Origin: Coptis chinensis
Lineage: Eukaryota > Streptophyta > Magnoliopsida > Ranunculales > Ranunculaceae
Assembly (NCBI GenBank): GCA_015680905.1
Contig: CM027380.1
Coordinates: 39,424,001 to 39,488,000 of the forward strand
Direction of reading: 5' to 3'
DNA length: 64,000 nt
The notes below the pieces were generated by a model that saw only the letters and a program-made list of their open reading frames with translations, did no database searches and was not told the origin of the DNA. Shown in pieces: positions 46,917-57,607 of this stretch (within the stretch, counting starts at the first letter, position 1; each line of letters starts with the position of its first letter). Made by a program: the position numbers and the translations under genes.

Positions 46917-47836
46917 ATGATGACACCGCCTTGTATCATACCGGAGCAGTCTTTTGAAATTTGTTCCAAAGTGATACCTATGGTGCTTGGTTTCGTGAGG
47001 TGATCATACACGTAGGCTGGGAACCGCTAATGGTAAGACCTGATGAACTTTATTATCCTACATTTACATCTTATTTTTATGATAATTCTAAGTTCTTTGA
47101 TAGACCGGATGGAGAACAAGTGTTCTCCATCACCATTGAGGATGAACCAATGGAAATTACCAGGTTCTTGCTAGCCTTTGTTCTTGGACTTGCTATGCCC
47201 GCTGAAATACAAGACTCGTGGGCCTATTTGGTCGATAATATGTACCTTTATAACTATGAGAATTTGCATGAGCATTATGGGGCAGGAATATTTAGGATAG
47301 AGGACCAAGGGGAATATAACGTCGCCCTTGGAAGCCTGTCCATGAACGTAAGCACTGTTATGTTTTGGATCATGCTAAACATTAGAGAGGAATGATGTTA
47401 TTCTTCTGTGAATGACGAAACTTGTGATATTTTCCTTGCTTTAGCTGGGGGACGTATACTCTATGATATTCCCCAGACCCTAATGTCTAGTTTAGCACGA
47501 GCCCATAACATGAGGCATAAGTACCTTCTTATGCTTGTTTTAGTTTGCCGTATTATGCTATGTTTCTTCCCTATTTTTTGTACCCACTTCACGGATTGGG
47601 TTGGGGTCGACATTGTGAGACCCACCAATTGTATTATTCAATCTTTCCGTGCAATGACTTGGCAAGGGTGGAGGATACAACCTCATCAGGTTACACCTTA
47701 CACCCCATCCGACCAAGTGGCGCTTAACAGGTTAGCGATTGTAGATGATAAATGGCGTGAAGCCTTACAAATTATCATGGCGTGGCAGGATGCGAAGGAA
47801 CCTCATTTCTTTATAGAAGAGGTTGACAACGCCTAA
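46917..47836 (+). pseudogene. A1 ORF Z (env-position protein), best copy
   Basis: ATG 46917 (MMTPPCIIPEQSFE) is followed by a one-base frameshift near 46960. Then the frame is open from QSDTYGAWFREVIIHVGW through ELYYPTFTSYFYDNSKFF, EPMEITRFLLAFVLGLAMP, YGAGIFRIEDQGEYNVALGS, a single stop at 47393-47395, DIFLALAGGRILYD, HKYLLMLVLVCRIMLCFF (hydrophobic), VRPTNCIIQSFRAMTWQGWR and KWREALQIIMAWQDAKEPHF. It ends in an acidic tail at TAA 47834-47836. The hydrophobic stretch could be a membrane segment or a buried helix. It is clearly homologous to 32874-33796 and more distantly to 21475-22442. Function is unknown. Confidence 0.7.
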
Positions 47837-49617
47837 ATGCTGGATAAGAGGTAAGTTTTTATTTTTGTTCGTGTCTGCTTATGTCCCAAGCAATTTACTT
47901 CTTGTAACCCCATAACGGGTGGAACTCATATAGAGTTGCGTCTGTTTTTATTTATCTATATTAGTATGTTTTAACTTTGTTTTGCAGATGTTCCAAAATT
48001 TCACGAGTTTCCATGGTATTTTTCTACCCTTTTTATTTCAATAAAGCATGATTTTTTGTTTGGGGGTGGCATAGAAACATGCGTAATTTAAGGCACCTGT
48101 TAGGATATAGATAGTATAATATGTACTTGTTTTCTAGTAAAAATATCAAAAATTCAAAAATATAAATAAAAAGTTTATGTTATACACTTAGGAATATTGG
48201 TATTGTTTTCTTTCTAGGCTCTTAATAATCTAAAAGTTTCACGTTAGCTTTTGTATTAGAATAGTTTTTAGAAACTTAGGTTAATATGTAGGTAATAATC
48301 TTCGCATCTTTTTATAAATATATTGCATGAGTATCTAACTATCTATGTTGTATTGGCAGTAAGTTTTTGAAATCTAGGCTAGTATACTTATTCTACAAAT
48401 CCTATGAGAATATAACGTAAAGCCTTATATGAGTGAAATATTTGAGAAATGACACAAGGGAGAAGTAAATTCCGGATAGAGAAATCACACGTCCACTTGC
48501 TTGATCACTATACCATATCCTAAGCGAGAATTTAGGCCCTATTTGGATCGATATAGCCAGAAATTTAAACCTTATGAATTATTTTCCACTAGTCGCCCCT
48601 CTGAGCCTTTCATAACTCGCAAATCCCTTACCCTTTTACAAAACAAAATAAAAATAAAAATCAGCTTACCCATCTTTGAATGAGTCTGAGAATAGAGATG
48701 AAGAATAGAAAAGAGAAAGACCTTTGAAATCAAGAAGTTGTTAGTTGCTTCAAATAAGAAAAGAAAGTTTCCATCCAAATAAAATAATAATAATAATAAT
48801 AAAGAGTTAGAACTCCAAAAACAGAATCAAATGAGTCAAAAGCCAAAGAAAAAAAAAAAAAAATGGCTAAGGATGGAAACAAAGTGTAGAAGCAAAGTAA
48901 AAAACAAGGTTTTTTCTAGTTACATAATATAAAGACTCCATTATCTCAGACTGGTTCTTTTTGAATATCCATTTCCTTCATTCTTACCTAATCCCCGCAA
49001 CACCTAATAAAGACCTCTAGCTCAATTAGGAATAGGTTAATGTGATAGTAAGTGGCAGATGTGTTTGATTGACTTCGGCTTTCTTGTGTGTCATGAGATT
49101 GTAAGGTAAAATGTGCCCACTGCACACTGGACTAGCGAAACTTGAGTGGAAAAATTAAAGTGTTTTTTGTCTTGACATTTATGTGAGGACCTACTTAAGG
49201 ACACTATTCCAAAGTTTCAGAAACGGACCTGTTAGTGCATTTCATAGCATTGCTCATTGTATATATGTTTATTCGTAGATGATTGATTATTCTGCATATA
49301 TTAGCTTAGGTTTCAACTTGATTATTCTGTATTCATTGCTAGTGAGATGTATAGATGTTTGAGAATAAATAAGGAAACAATAGTTTTATTTCTTAGTCGT
49401 TGTAGTATAGATGAAGTTTGTGAGTACCTTCACTGGAAAACTCTCACGAGGCTATAACTCGTCCACTAGGGAATTCCTAGTGGTTTAAAGACTTGTTGCA
49501 TATGGTCAATGCAATCGCAATCGGCGAAACGAGATTAGTTAGAACTCTATTTTTGGTCACTTATTATAATTTCTCATATTTGCTTGAGGACAAGCAAAAT
49601 GCTGTTTGGGGGTGGTT
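47837..49617 (+). other. A1 3' non-coding block and polypurine tract
   Basis: A polypurine-like GTTTGGGGGTGGC is at 48058-48070; here the CTTTGAGGACA half of the composite motif has been lost. The conserved 1.5 kb follows, with the hairpin at 49463-49483. The functional tract is at 49603-49617 (TGTTTGGGGGTGGTT), preceded by CTTGAGGACAAGCAAAATGC. No ORF is supported. Confidence 0.7.
49463..49483 (+). promoter_or_regulatory. Conserved hairpin in the A1 3' block
   Basis: Stem CCACTAGG with CCTAGTGG, loop GAATT, identical to the B and A2 copies. Confidence 0.65.
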
Positions 49618-51114
49618 TGATAAGAGCCCAAAACCGTGGTTTTAACCCCTTACAAATATTACTTTTAGACCAATTATGTGATTAATAAGTAAGAGTTAGT
49701 ATTGTTATCGTGCTCTTATGTATTTCAGGCATTGGAGTCGAATATATGCAGAAATGCGTCCCTTTTGTGAGATAAAGGAGCAAAGGTTGATTGCTAAGAA
49801 GTTATATGATTAAAGGCCAAGATTCAAGGAGAAAAAACCTTTTTAAAGCCCGGTCAAAGCTGAAAAGTCAAAGTCAACGCGGGCAGAAATAGCGCACAAA
49901 AGTCAACAGAACTTCTGAAGGCTGTATCTTTGGACTCAAACCTCAGAATTGGGCCTAACTTATGTCAAAACGACCAGCTCAAAATGAGCTTTCTACTGGT
50001 CCAAGCCTTGTCCCAATCAGAAGAGCAAAAGTGGATGAAAAGGCTGTTGAAGTAATTTCCAGCTGAAAACCCCTTTGTGTTATGAAGTAATGAGGTTTTG
50101 GGCTCGATTTTTCCACCCAAAATATGGCTCCTAAGCTTATGCACGTAATTGTGGATCTAGTCTCTTTTATATAAAGAGACTAAGACTTAACTTTTAAGAA
50201 ACTTAGTTTTACTTAGTTCTACTTCATAAAATTAGTTTTTAGATAGTTTTAATCTAGTTATTTTTCATAGAATTAGTTTTTATTAGAACAAGAAATTAGT
50301 TTTTAGAATCAATTACTTAGTTATATTTCAAGTTTTAGTTTCTAATTCAATAAATTAGTTCATAGATTTAGTTTGTCTTAAATTGATAATTCGTTATTCA
50401 TAATCTTAGTTTTAAATTCAGTTTTAATTCATTTTTGAATCATTATACTATTGTTCAATTAGATTAATAAAGTTTAATACTTATTCAATAATGACTTGTT
50501 CTTGTGTTAGAAATGATAGCTTAATGATTCAAGGTTAAAACCTCCATTAGAGGGGTCTGAGGAAGCCTTGATGAAACTTGATTGGATTAGCGTAGAAATG
50601 GTTGTAGTAATTTATTCCATTCTAGAAAGTAATTAGTTCTCCATGAGAATGGGTTTGATTGCTTCACATGCTGATTGTTAGTTGGTAGAGATTACCATGG
50701 ACAATTAGGGATTAAAAAGACCCAATTATTATGCGAAAACATTGCAATTCAGATTACGACAATTCTTTGTTAGTTTATTAAGTCGAATCAAGGTGGAATC
50801 AAATTGCCCTAATTTATTCTCATATTGTCAATTTGGTATTGAATTGCCGTCATTTCATTTATCGCATGTTGCTTAGTTGATTCACCATCGTAGTCAATTT
50901 CAATTGCATTACTCTTACGACTTTGTTAGCTTACACGAACTAGGAAACTTCACATCTAAACGACTAGGAGTGGAATGAATTCTCTACTCTAAACATATTG
51001 CATTGATAATGAGATTAGAATCTTTGATATATAAGCCGAAAATAGTTATAGTTTTACTTACATTTGAGTTTAATTACTTAAGTTTAGGTAAAACTAGTGT
51101 TTTACAAATTGTCA
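49618..51114 (+). repeat. A1 3' LTR
   Basis: The LTR is 1497 bases, the partner of 7056-8554. The TATA box TATATAAAG is at 50168-50176 and the hairpin at 50529-50571, where two substitutions are seen. It ends TTTACAAATTGTCA, followed by the TAGTT duplication and Tat integrase sequence. Confidence 0.9.
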
Positions 51115-51119
51115 TAGTT

Positions 51120-52121
51120 CGGTACGCCCGTTGGACTTTAGGCAGTTCTTCGACCCATAAACCTTTCGCATCATCTAATTTACGCTTCATGTTATCCAAG
51201 ATGACCTTGTTAGAGGCTTCAGCCTGGCCATTGCCTTGTGGGTACGTTGGAGTTGAAAATAGATGGGTAATGTGAAACTCCTCACACAATTCAGCAACCA
51301 GTCCTCCAGCGAACTGTTGCCCATTATCTGAAATGATAACTTTGGATATGCCAAACCTACAGACAATGTTGTTCCAAATAAACTTTATAACGTCCTGTTC
51401 GCGAATGAAGACAAGAGGGACTGCTTTTATCCACTTGGTGAAGTAATCCGTCGCGACCAGCAAGAATCTGACATTGCCAGGCGCGGGTGGTAGGGGTCCT
51501 ACAATGTTAGTGCCCCACTGTGCGAATGGACATGGGTTGGCCAATGGGTGCAGTTCTGTTGCTGGAGCATGGATAAGTGGAGCGAATATCGTTGACACTT
51601 TTCGCACTTGCGGGCAAAAACTTGTGCATCCTTTTGCATATAAGGCCAAAAATATCCTTACCTTAGGATCTTGAGAGCTAGAGTTCTACCCCCAGCATGG
51701 TTACCACAAATTCCTTCATGAACTTCTCGCATAACCTGTTCAGCAAGATCTGGGGAGAGACATCTGAGATGAGGTCCCAGAAAGGACTTCTTGTACAGAT
51801 CGTCTCCTACGAGGGTGAATCTATGTATCTTTGCAAGCAGAAGCCTTGCTATACTCTTATATTTAGGGAGTGTCCCTTCTTTGAGGTAGGACTTATATGG
51901 ATCCATCCAAGTTGGAGTAATGGCCGGAACAGCACAGACTATTGTAACTGGGACTTGAATGCTAGATTTCTCCTCGAACTCGATAGGGATTGAACGAGAC
52001 TCGCTGTTTCCTAATATTGAGGCAACATATGCCAAAGCATCTGCGTGTCTATTGGCTGACCGAGGCAGCTGATAGAACTGAATATTCTTAAACTTGCTCT
52101 AAAAGGCCCTTACTAGTTCCA
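51120..52121 (-). pseudogene. Tat second RNase H tail and integrase core (continues at 7055)
   Basis: The minus strand begins with the end of the second RNase H (QFYQLPRSANRHADALAYVA). The integrase zinc-binding region follows (MREVHEGICGNHAGGRTLAL, FARKCEKCQRY in another frame), then the core. The first catalytic position reads WGTNIVGPLP, where Asp is expected after Thr, so it appears changed to Asn. The second Asp (ISDNGQQFAGG) and the Glu (TYPQGNGQAEASNK) are present. It stops at KVQRAYRT, where the A1 element is inserted, and the C-terminus lies at 6624-7055. A stop near 51660 and a frameshift near 51600 also disrupt it. Confidence 0.87.
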
Positions 52122-52129
52122 GGTATTTA

Positions 52130-52804
52130 TAAGACTGACAATTGGTTGGATTGGTTCGGATATATGCAAATCCAAAACTGATCCGCTTTTCAACAATACA
52201 GACCCAGAATCGGACCTGACCTGAACAGATATTTGAGTTAGAGAATCAGAACCGAACCGAAAACTTTTTTTTGATTCCGGATTCGATCCGTTCACAACTA
52301 ATAAGCTCAATTTCAACCCGGTGAGCCAAGTTTTTTATAATTGGATCCTAATTTTTGTTATATAAATATTAAATAATTTTTTTTGCTAAACACAAAAACA
52401 AGGTACACAAATCCAAAAGACATAATGAATGATTTGAAATCCAAATTTGTAAGGGAGGATTTTCCTTTAGATAGAGACCATCTTTTTATTATGTAAAAAA
52501 ATATCGTAATATTACATATGTATTTTGCATATCTTATTATGGAACTTTAAATATTGCAATGTTGCATAAGGTAATATAAATATATGATGGAGGAAAATTA
52601 GGAAAAATAAGACTAAAAATTTTAATCGGATCAGGCCCATAACGGTTCGGTACATACTTAATCCAAAACCAATCCAATAAAAGTCTGGTTCTGATTTTCA
52701 AGACCCAGAACCGGTCCAATATGCTAACTACCTATCCCAGACCTACTTTTATTGGTTCGGACCAAATTAGGTATCGGTTTTTACCCAACCCATTGCCAGC
52801 CCTA
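52130..52804 (-). mobile_element. hAT-type MITE
   Basis: The element is 675 bases with imperfect terminal inverted repeats: TAAGACTGACAATTGGTTGG at the left and, reversed, TAGGGCTGGCAATGGGTTGG at the right, matching at 16 of 20 positions. The eight-base duplication is GGTATTTA (52122-52129) and GGTATTTT (52805-52812); the Tat coding frame shows the second form is the original. No transposase is present. The TAGGGCTGGCAA terminus is common for plant hAT elements. Strand is set by the better terminus. Confidence 0.8.
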
Positions 52805-52812
52805 GGTATTTT

Positions 52813-54727
52813 GCCATTCGTTCATCCCTGGCCTCGAACCCACCATCAACTTGAAAAACACCCTAGCTGTGAGTCACTAAAAGCTATGAGGTGTGTCAGG
52901 CCCAGATCAAAAGCCATTGTGAGGCCGGCAAGAGTGGCTTCATATTCTGCATCGTTGTTGGAAGCATTCCAACCTAATCGGATGGATTTCTCTAGTCGCA
53001 TATTGTCAAGAGTGACTAACACAACTCCAATTCCTACACCTTTGTCATTCGAAGATCCATCCACAAACAACCGCCACCTGGAGCTTGGCTCCCAGGGATC
53101 TAGACAGTTTTCTAGAGATTCAGGCTGGATGTGATCATCTAAACTGGGGGTAGTTGAGTCATACCCTGTGTAGGTTATTGGGAAATCTCCCAAGAATTCT
53201 GCTAGTGCCTGACCCTTCTCTGAGATTCTGGGGATGTAAATAATATCATATTTTGACAGTTGCATAGACCATTTTGCTAGCCTCCCTGACCTATTCGGTC
53301 TTTCTAGAACTAACCGCAATTGGTACTCTGTGATTACTCTGATAGTGTGGGACTGGAAGTATGGTCGTAACTTCTCTGCTGCAAAGATAAGCGCTAGAGC
53401 CACTCTTTCGAGTTTTGGGTACCTTGTTTCTGCTGGAAAAAGCGTGCGGCTCAAGAAATAGATAGGCTTTTCAACCTTCTTTTCATCCACGCATATTAGT
53501 ACAGAGCTGATACCGTAGTCGGACGAATAGAGATAAAGACCCAAGACCTCTCTATCAACTGGCTTGGAAAGGATTGGTGGTGCCCCCAAGTATGTTTTGA
53601 GTTGATCAAATACTTTCTGGCATTCTTCCATCCATGCAAATGAGGTATTCTTTTGCAGTAACTGAAAGAAAGGTTTGCACTTATCTGAACTCTTGGAGAT
53701 GAACCTGTTCAGAGCTGCTAACCTACCCACAACTTTTTGAACCTCTTTTATATTTTTAGGTGAGGGCATATCTAGGAGTGCCCAGATTTGATCTGGGTTT
53801 GCCTCGATTCCTCTTTTGGTAACTAGATACCCCAGAAACTTCTCTGATGAGACAATGAAAGCACATTTTGCAGGGTTGAGCTTCATGCGATACTCCCTGA
53901 GAATGTCGAATGCACGCTTCAGGTGGGAGAGATGATCTCCTCGTCTCAGGCTTTTGATCAAAAGATCGTCTACATACACCTCCACAATGTCACCTATCAA
54001 TCCTTTGAACATCTTGTTTACCAATCGCTGGTATGTAGCCCCTGCATTTTTCAACCCGAACGACATGACCTGATAGCAGTACAGGCCATCCTTGATTGTG
54101 AAACTGGCATGTTTGTGGTCCTCTTCATGCAAGGGGATATGGTTGTAACCAGACGACCCATCTGTGAAAGACAACAATTCATGTCCAGCCGTTGCATCCA
54201 CCAATTTATCAATTCGTGGCAGAGGGTAGCTGTCCTTCGGACATGCACGGTTTAGATCCGTGAAGTCGATACAGATTCTCCATGACCCATTTTTCTTTCT
54301 TACTGGGACAATATTAGAAATCCAAGTGGGAAAATTGATTTCTCTGACAAATTTAGCTGCCTTTAGCTTTTCAACTTCGGCTTTTACAGCTTTGGATCTG
54401 TCAGCACCTATTTTCCTCAAGTTTTGCTTGACTACTACTGCATCACTGCGGACATTGAGGTAGTGGCATGCCACATGGGGATCAATACCTGACATTTCTT
54501 CAAACAACCAAGCAAACACATCCTTGTGCTCTCGGAAGAACTGTATCAGAGCCATGCGCTCTTCAGAACTCAACATGGTGCCGATGAAAGTGGTTTTTGG
54601 CGAGCTGCCTCCCGTAATATCCACTTCTTCCAACTGTTCCAGTGAGGGGGGATCCTCCCTCTCTCTTGGGACTAGGTCCAGGAGAGGGGGATCCAACTGT
54701 AATTGCTAATTGGAGGGTGGCCCCACC
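52813..54727 (-). pseudogene. Tat reverse transcriptase and dual RNase H
   Basis: A 616-codon open frame (54696-52846) covers most of it. RT blocks are AEVEKLKAAKFVREINFPTW, IVPVRKKNGSWRICIDFTDL, CPKDSYPLPRIDKLVDA, YNHIPL, YQVMSFGLKNAGATYQRLVN and the catalytic YVDDLLIKS (residues 241-244, about 53965-53976). The first RNase H follows (SSVLICVDEKKVEKPIYFLS, ERVALALIFAAEKLRPYF). A second RNase H then follows: LFVDGSSNDKGVGIGVVL, NNDAEYEATLAGL, AFSDSQL, with the D, E and D in place. The double RNase H is the hallmark of Tat/Ogre elements. A one-base frameshift near 52865 precedes VDGGFEARDERMAKYL, where the MITE interrupts. Confidence 0.93.
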
Positions 54728-54809
54728 TCCCACTACAAAAAGAACGACTTTACCTGACTGACTATGGCTGTCGCGAAAGGTATCACTTGACAGACCAAAA
54801 CTGCAGCAA

Positions 54810-55035
54810 GACCGTCGGAAAATTCTCGGTCGGCATAGGCCTCCGACGGTTAAAATCAGTCAGAATAGGCCGTCGGCGTTGATGATCTTTGCCGACAGAC
54901 ATTCCTACAGCTTTGGACCGTCGGATATTCCTGCTGTCTTTGACCGTCGGGTATACATGTGACAGTTTATGTTCGTCGGAAATTAGGTTTAGACGGTCGG
55001 ATATTCCTATTGTCTTTGTCTTACTGCGGCGGTTT
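54810..55035. repeat. Subterminal CACTA repeats, left end
   Basis: CGTCGG, GTCGGA or their complements occur about nine times, with recurring phrases such as CGTCGGATATTCCT. Similar motifs are at 58434-58560. Clustered short motifs near the ends are a known feature of CACTA elements. Confidence 0.7.
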
Positions 55036-55051
55036 GACGAAATTAGTTTTT

Positions 55052-55152
<101 letters not shown>

Positions 55153-55792
55153 GGATTTTAATAAAAGATCCCAACATCACATTCTTTTTCAGGCCAACAT
55201 CACAATTATTACAAAAGAGCTACACTTAGTATCTAGCTCAAGTAGAAAGGAAGTGTAACAACAATGATTCGATGAAATTATAACACCATCTTTCCATACT
55301 ATTGTAATGCCTAAGTCTACAAGGATGTCAAGCTCTTTACATAAAACAAAACGGAGTCTTCTAACACTTTTTAACTTCCCAGGCCAAACCCTGACAAAAA
55401 CCAAGTAGATTTTAACTTTCTACCATTGTTTCGATCCAAGATGCGGTTTCCCTTTGACTTCAGTTTCCTACCAACCAAAAAAAAATGTCAAAGGGAAATT
55501 CTTTACTCAGATTACAATTACATTCAATCACTTGAACCCCACATGATAAAAGAACATTAAGGAAAAGGCGTAAACTACTACTAATCATAGTCGTGGATAG
55601 CTCAAACATTTTTATCAGACTTCTGTAATCTTAATCTCAAAATGATTCCAGGTACTCTGGGCATGAACATGCTAATTCTTATTTTATAAACAACCTACTA
55701 AACAATTAAACATCAACATGGATTGCTAGGCACTCACGTTCTTAATAGCTTTTGTTGCCAATTTTATTCTAATGATACAACCAACCCATGAT

Positions 55793-56006
55793 ATAGATTG
55801 AAATATTCATAAGTTGTGAACCCCAGCCATCAATTGCGGTGGGGAGGAATAACTTTGTAAACCTTAAAGGATGATACCCTATAACAGAGAAGACATGCAT
55901 AGATTGAAATATTCCTAAGTTGTGAACCCCAGCCATCAATTGCGGCGGGGAGGAATAACTTTGTAAACCTTAGAGGATGATACCCTATAACAGAGAAGAC
56001 ATGTAT
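55793..56006. repeat. 106-base tandem duplication inside the CACTA element
   Basis: The unit starting ATAGATTGAAATATTC at 55793 is repeated from 55899, including GTGAACCCCAGCCATCAATT and GGGGAGGAATAACTTTG. The two copies differ at only a few bases. Confidence 0.9.
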
Positions 56007-56137
56007 AGAAATCCTCTTTTACATGCATGTTGCTAAAAAAACTCCATATTGGGGACAAACCAACTAAGGAAACTAAGGAAAAAGAAAAAGTGGATATAAT
56101 TTGTTCATAGGTCTAACAATGAATTTCTAGCAATTAC

Positions 56138-56232
56138 CTGGAAGCACCACATTCAGCAGCTATTGTATCCAAAGGATTTTTAACGAGGAGCTTCACATTC
56201 AAGACTTTTTGGATTATAATGCGATTAAGGGT
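56138..56232 (-). other. Exon-like fragment inside the CACTA element (unassigned)
   Basis: On the minus strand an open stretch (VLNVKLLVKNPLDTIAAECG) ends at a good donor (TTCCAG|GTAATT). The 5' edge is unclear; a possible acceptor is TTGCAAG before ACCCTT. I do not recognise the peptide. It lies downstream of the two exon-like pieces at 57472 and 56791, so all three could be one captured gene fragment. Confidence 0.3.
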
Positions 56233-56790
56233 CTTGCAAGTCGCAAAAGATATACATTTTGTTAAGTCATCAATTCATTAAACCCTAACCCATAAACACT
56301 ACACCATAACATGACAACCTTTTTGTGTCGCCTAAATTCCGAGAGTAAAAACTGAACAATTAAAAAATTGTAGAAAACAAGTAATGGTTTACAATTAAAG
56401 GTCATTATATTTGTCCACTACGGAAGCTGTAAAACCAGCATGAAAAAATTGCAAGTAAAGTGCCTAAGGTCCATCCAATTTTAGAACTACTAGTGTAGTG
56501 CACATCTTTCTTTTACATCATCACCTAATTATTTTTTATGAACAACAAGGGAGTACAAGAATACAATGAACTATATAAACTCATTAACAGTTATTAAAAG
56601 TTCATCCACTCGTGAAGTACATGCAAGCTTCAATGATTTAAAAAAATAATAATAATGAAAGAGTCTCAAATCAGCCAAAATAAAAAGTTTTAAAGTTGAC
56701 GTCCAAGTTCAAAAAGTGTCATGGCAATTAATTGTTTAACCATTAATGAAAAAATCACTTACGAAGAAAGAAAAACACCAAACTTCATAC

Positions 56791-56885
56791 CTGTATTTCC
56801 ATACCGAATCCTCAAAGTTGTTTCAATCATGCAAGCCTTTTGCAGTCCGCCACCAAAGCATTTCTTCTCGCACAATGCATCACTC
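56791..56885 (-). other. Exon-like fragment inside the CACTA element (unassigned)
   Basis: On the minus strand it is bounded by TTTCTTTCAG|GAGTGATG and AATACAG|GTATGAAG, good splice signals, with an open 95-base reading (ALCEKKCFGGGLQKACMIET). The end, TTLRIRYGNT, is faintly like the TALRFGDNT segment of plant COQ2-type enzymes, so it may be a later exon of the same captured gene. That is weak. Confidence 0.35.
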
Positions 56886-57471
56886 CTGAAAGAAAAAAAT
56901 AGAAACAAACATTATGAATAAGTGAGTGATCAATCAAAAAGCAAGGCGCTAAAGTTTAAATCAATCCAATGCCCCCCCGCCACACACACACACACACACA
57001 ACATAACAAAAGTTTGTTTTAAGTCCCTTGAACTAATACTAACAATATTAGAAGTTCAATTTCTTGTATGTCAATAACTGCACATCAAAATGCAAATTCA
57101 GTTCTGCACAATAAATCACGTCATGCATTACTTGTATGGAGCTTAGTGATTCTAGTAGGTAACACAATCTTTACTTTTATTTATTTCTGTTTTTGAAAAG
57201 GTTAAAGTTTATGAATCACCGGACTGACCCTTCCACCAAAAAAAAGATATTTTTGCGGAGGAAGGGCAGAACCGCAAAAAAGGAGATGATAAAAACAAAG
57301 CCCTTACACCCTGCACCTACACCAAGAACATAATTGAATATTTAAATCAAATGTTATTAGGACCATGCTTCCAAATAGAACATTTATTGAGCATATTGAG
57401 GAATCGAACCAAGGTGCATCTATAAAATAAAATATGTATCTATTAACAGAACAAAAAAGGATAATACGTAC

Positions 57472-57607
57472 CTTTGAGTCAATCTTCCTGTCTAGGAGGT
57501 TATTCCAGGTGCATTCAGCACCTCCTAAAAGCACTGATCCACAACCAAACAACAATAACATCTTAAAATCAGGAAGGTTTCTAGGAGGTGTTGCCAAGGT
57601 AATAGAC
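57472..57607 (-). pseudogene. Captured exon of a COQ2-type 4-hydroxybenzoate polyprenyltransferase
   Basis: A 136-base exon on the minus strand, bounded by ATTGTTTAG|GTCTATT and CAAAG|GTACGT, reads SITLATPPRNLPDFKMLLLF and then GCGSVLLGGAECTWNNLLDR, KIDSK. This matches the start of the plant mitochondrial UbiA-family prenyltransferase of ubiquinone synthesis, whose aspartate-rich motif is NDLLDRDID. Here that motif reads NNLLDRKID, so two metal-binding Asp residues are changed. Only one exon is recognised with confidence. It is a fragment copied into a transposon and cannot make an enzyme. Confidence 0.75.

Larger units (their letters stand above)
7056..51114 (+). mobile_element. Outer Athila-like Ty3/gypsy element A1, with nested insertions
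   Basis: The element begins TGATAAGAGCCC and ends AATTGTCA, with the five-base duplication TAGTT at 7051-7055 and 51115-51119. Its terminal LTRs are 1499 and 1497 bases and closely alike. Between them lie a second related element (A2, 8579-37403), then A1's own 5'-truncated gag-protease (37404-40332), ORF Y (41422-42606), a solo LTR of another family (42922-46359), ORF Z (46917-47836) and the 3' non-coding block. No RT, RNase H or integrase is found anywhere in its own sequence. The target was the integrase gene of the Tat element. Confidence 0.9.

Noticed and set aside
56721..56921. A 66-codon plus-strand frame inside the CACTA element
   Set aside because: It is mostly the reverse of an exon-like segment with good splice sites on the minus strand, which explains the lack of stops.
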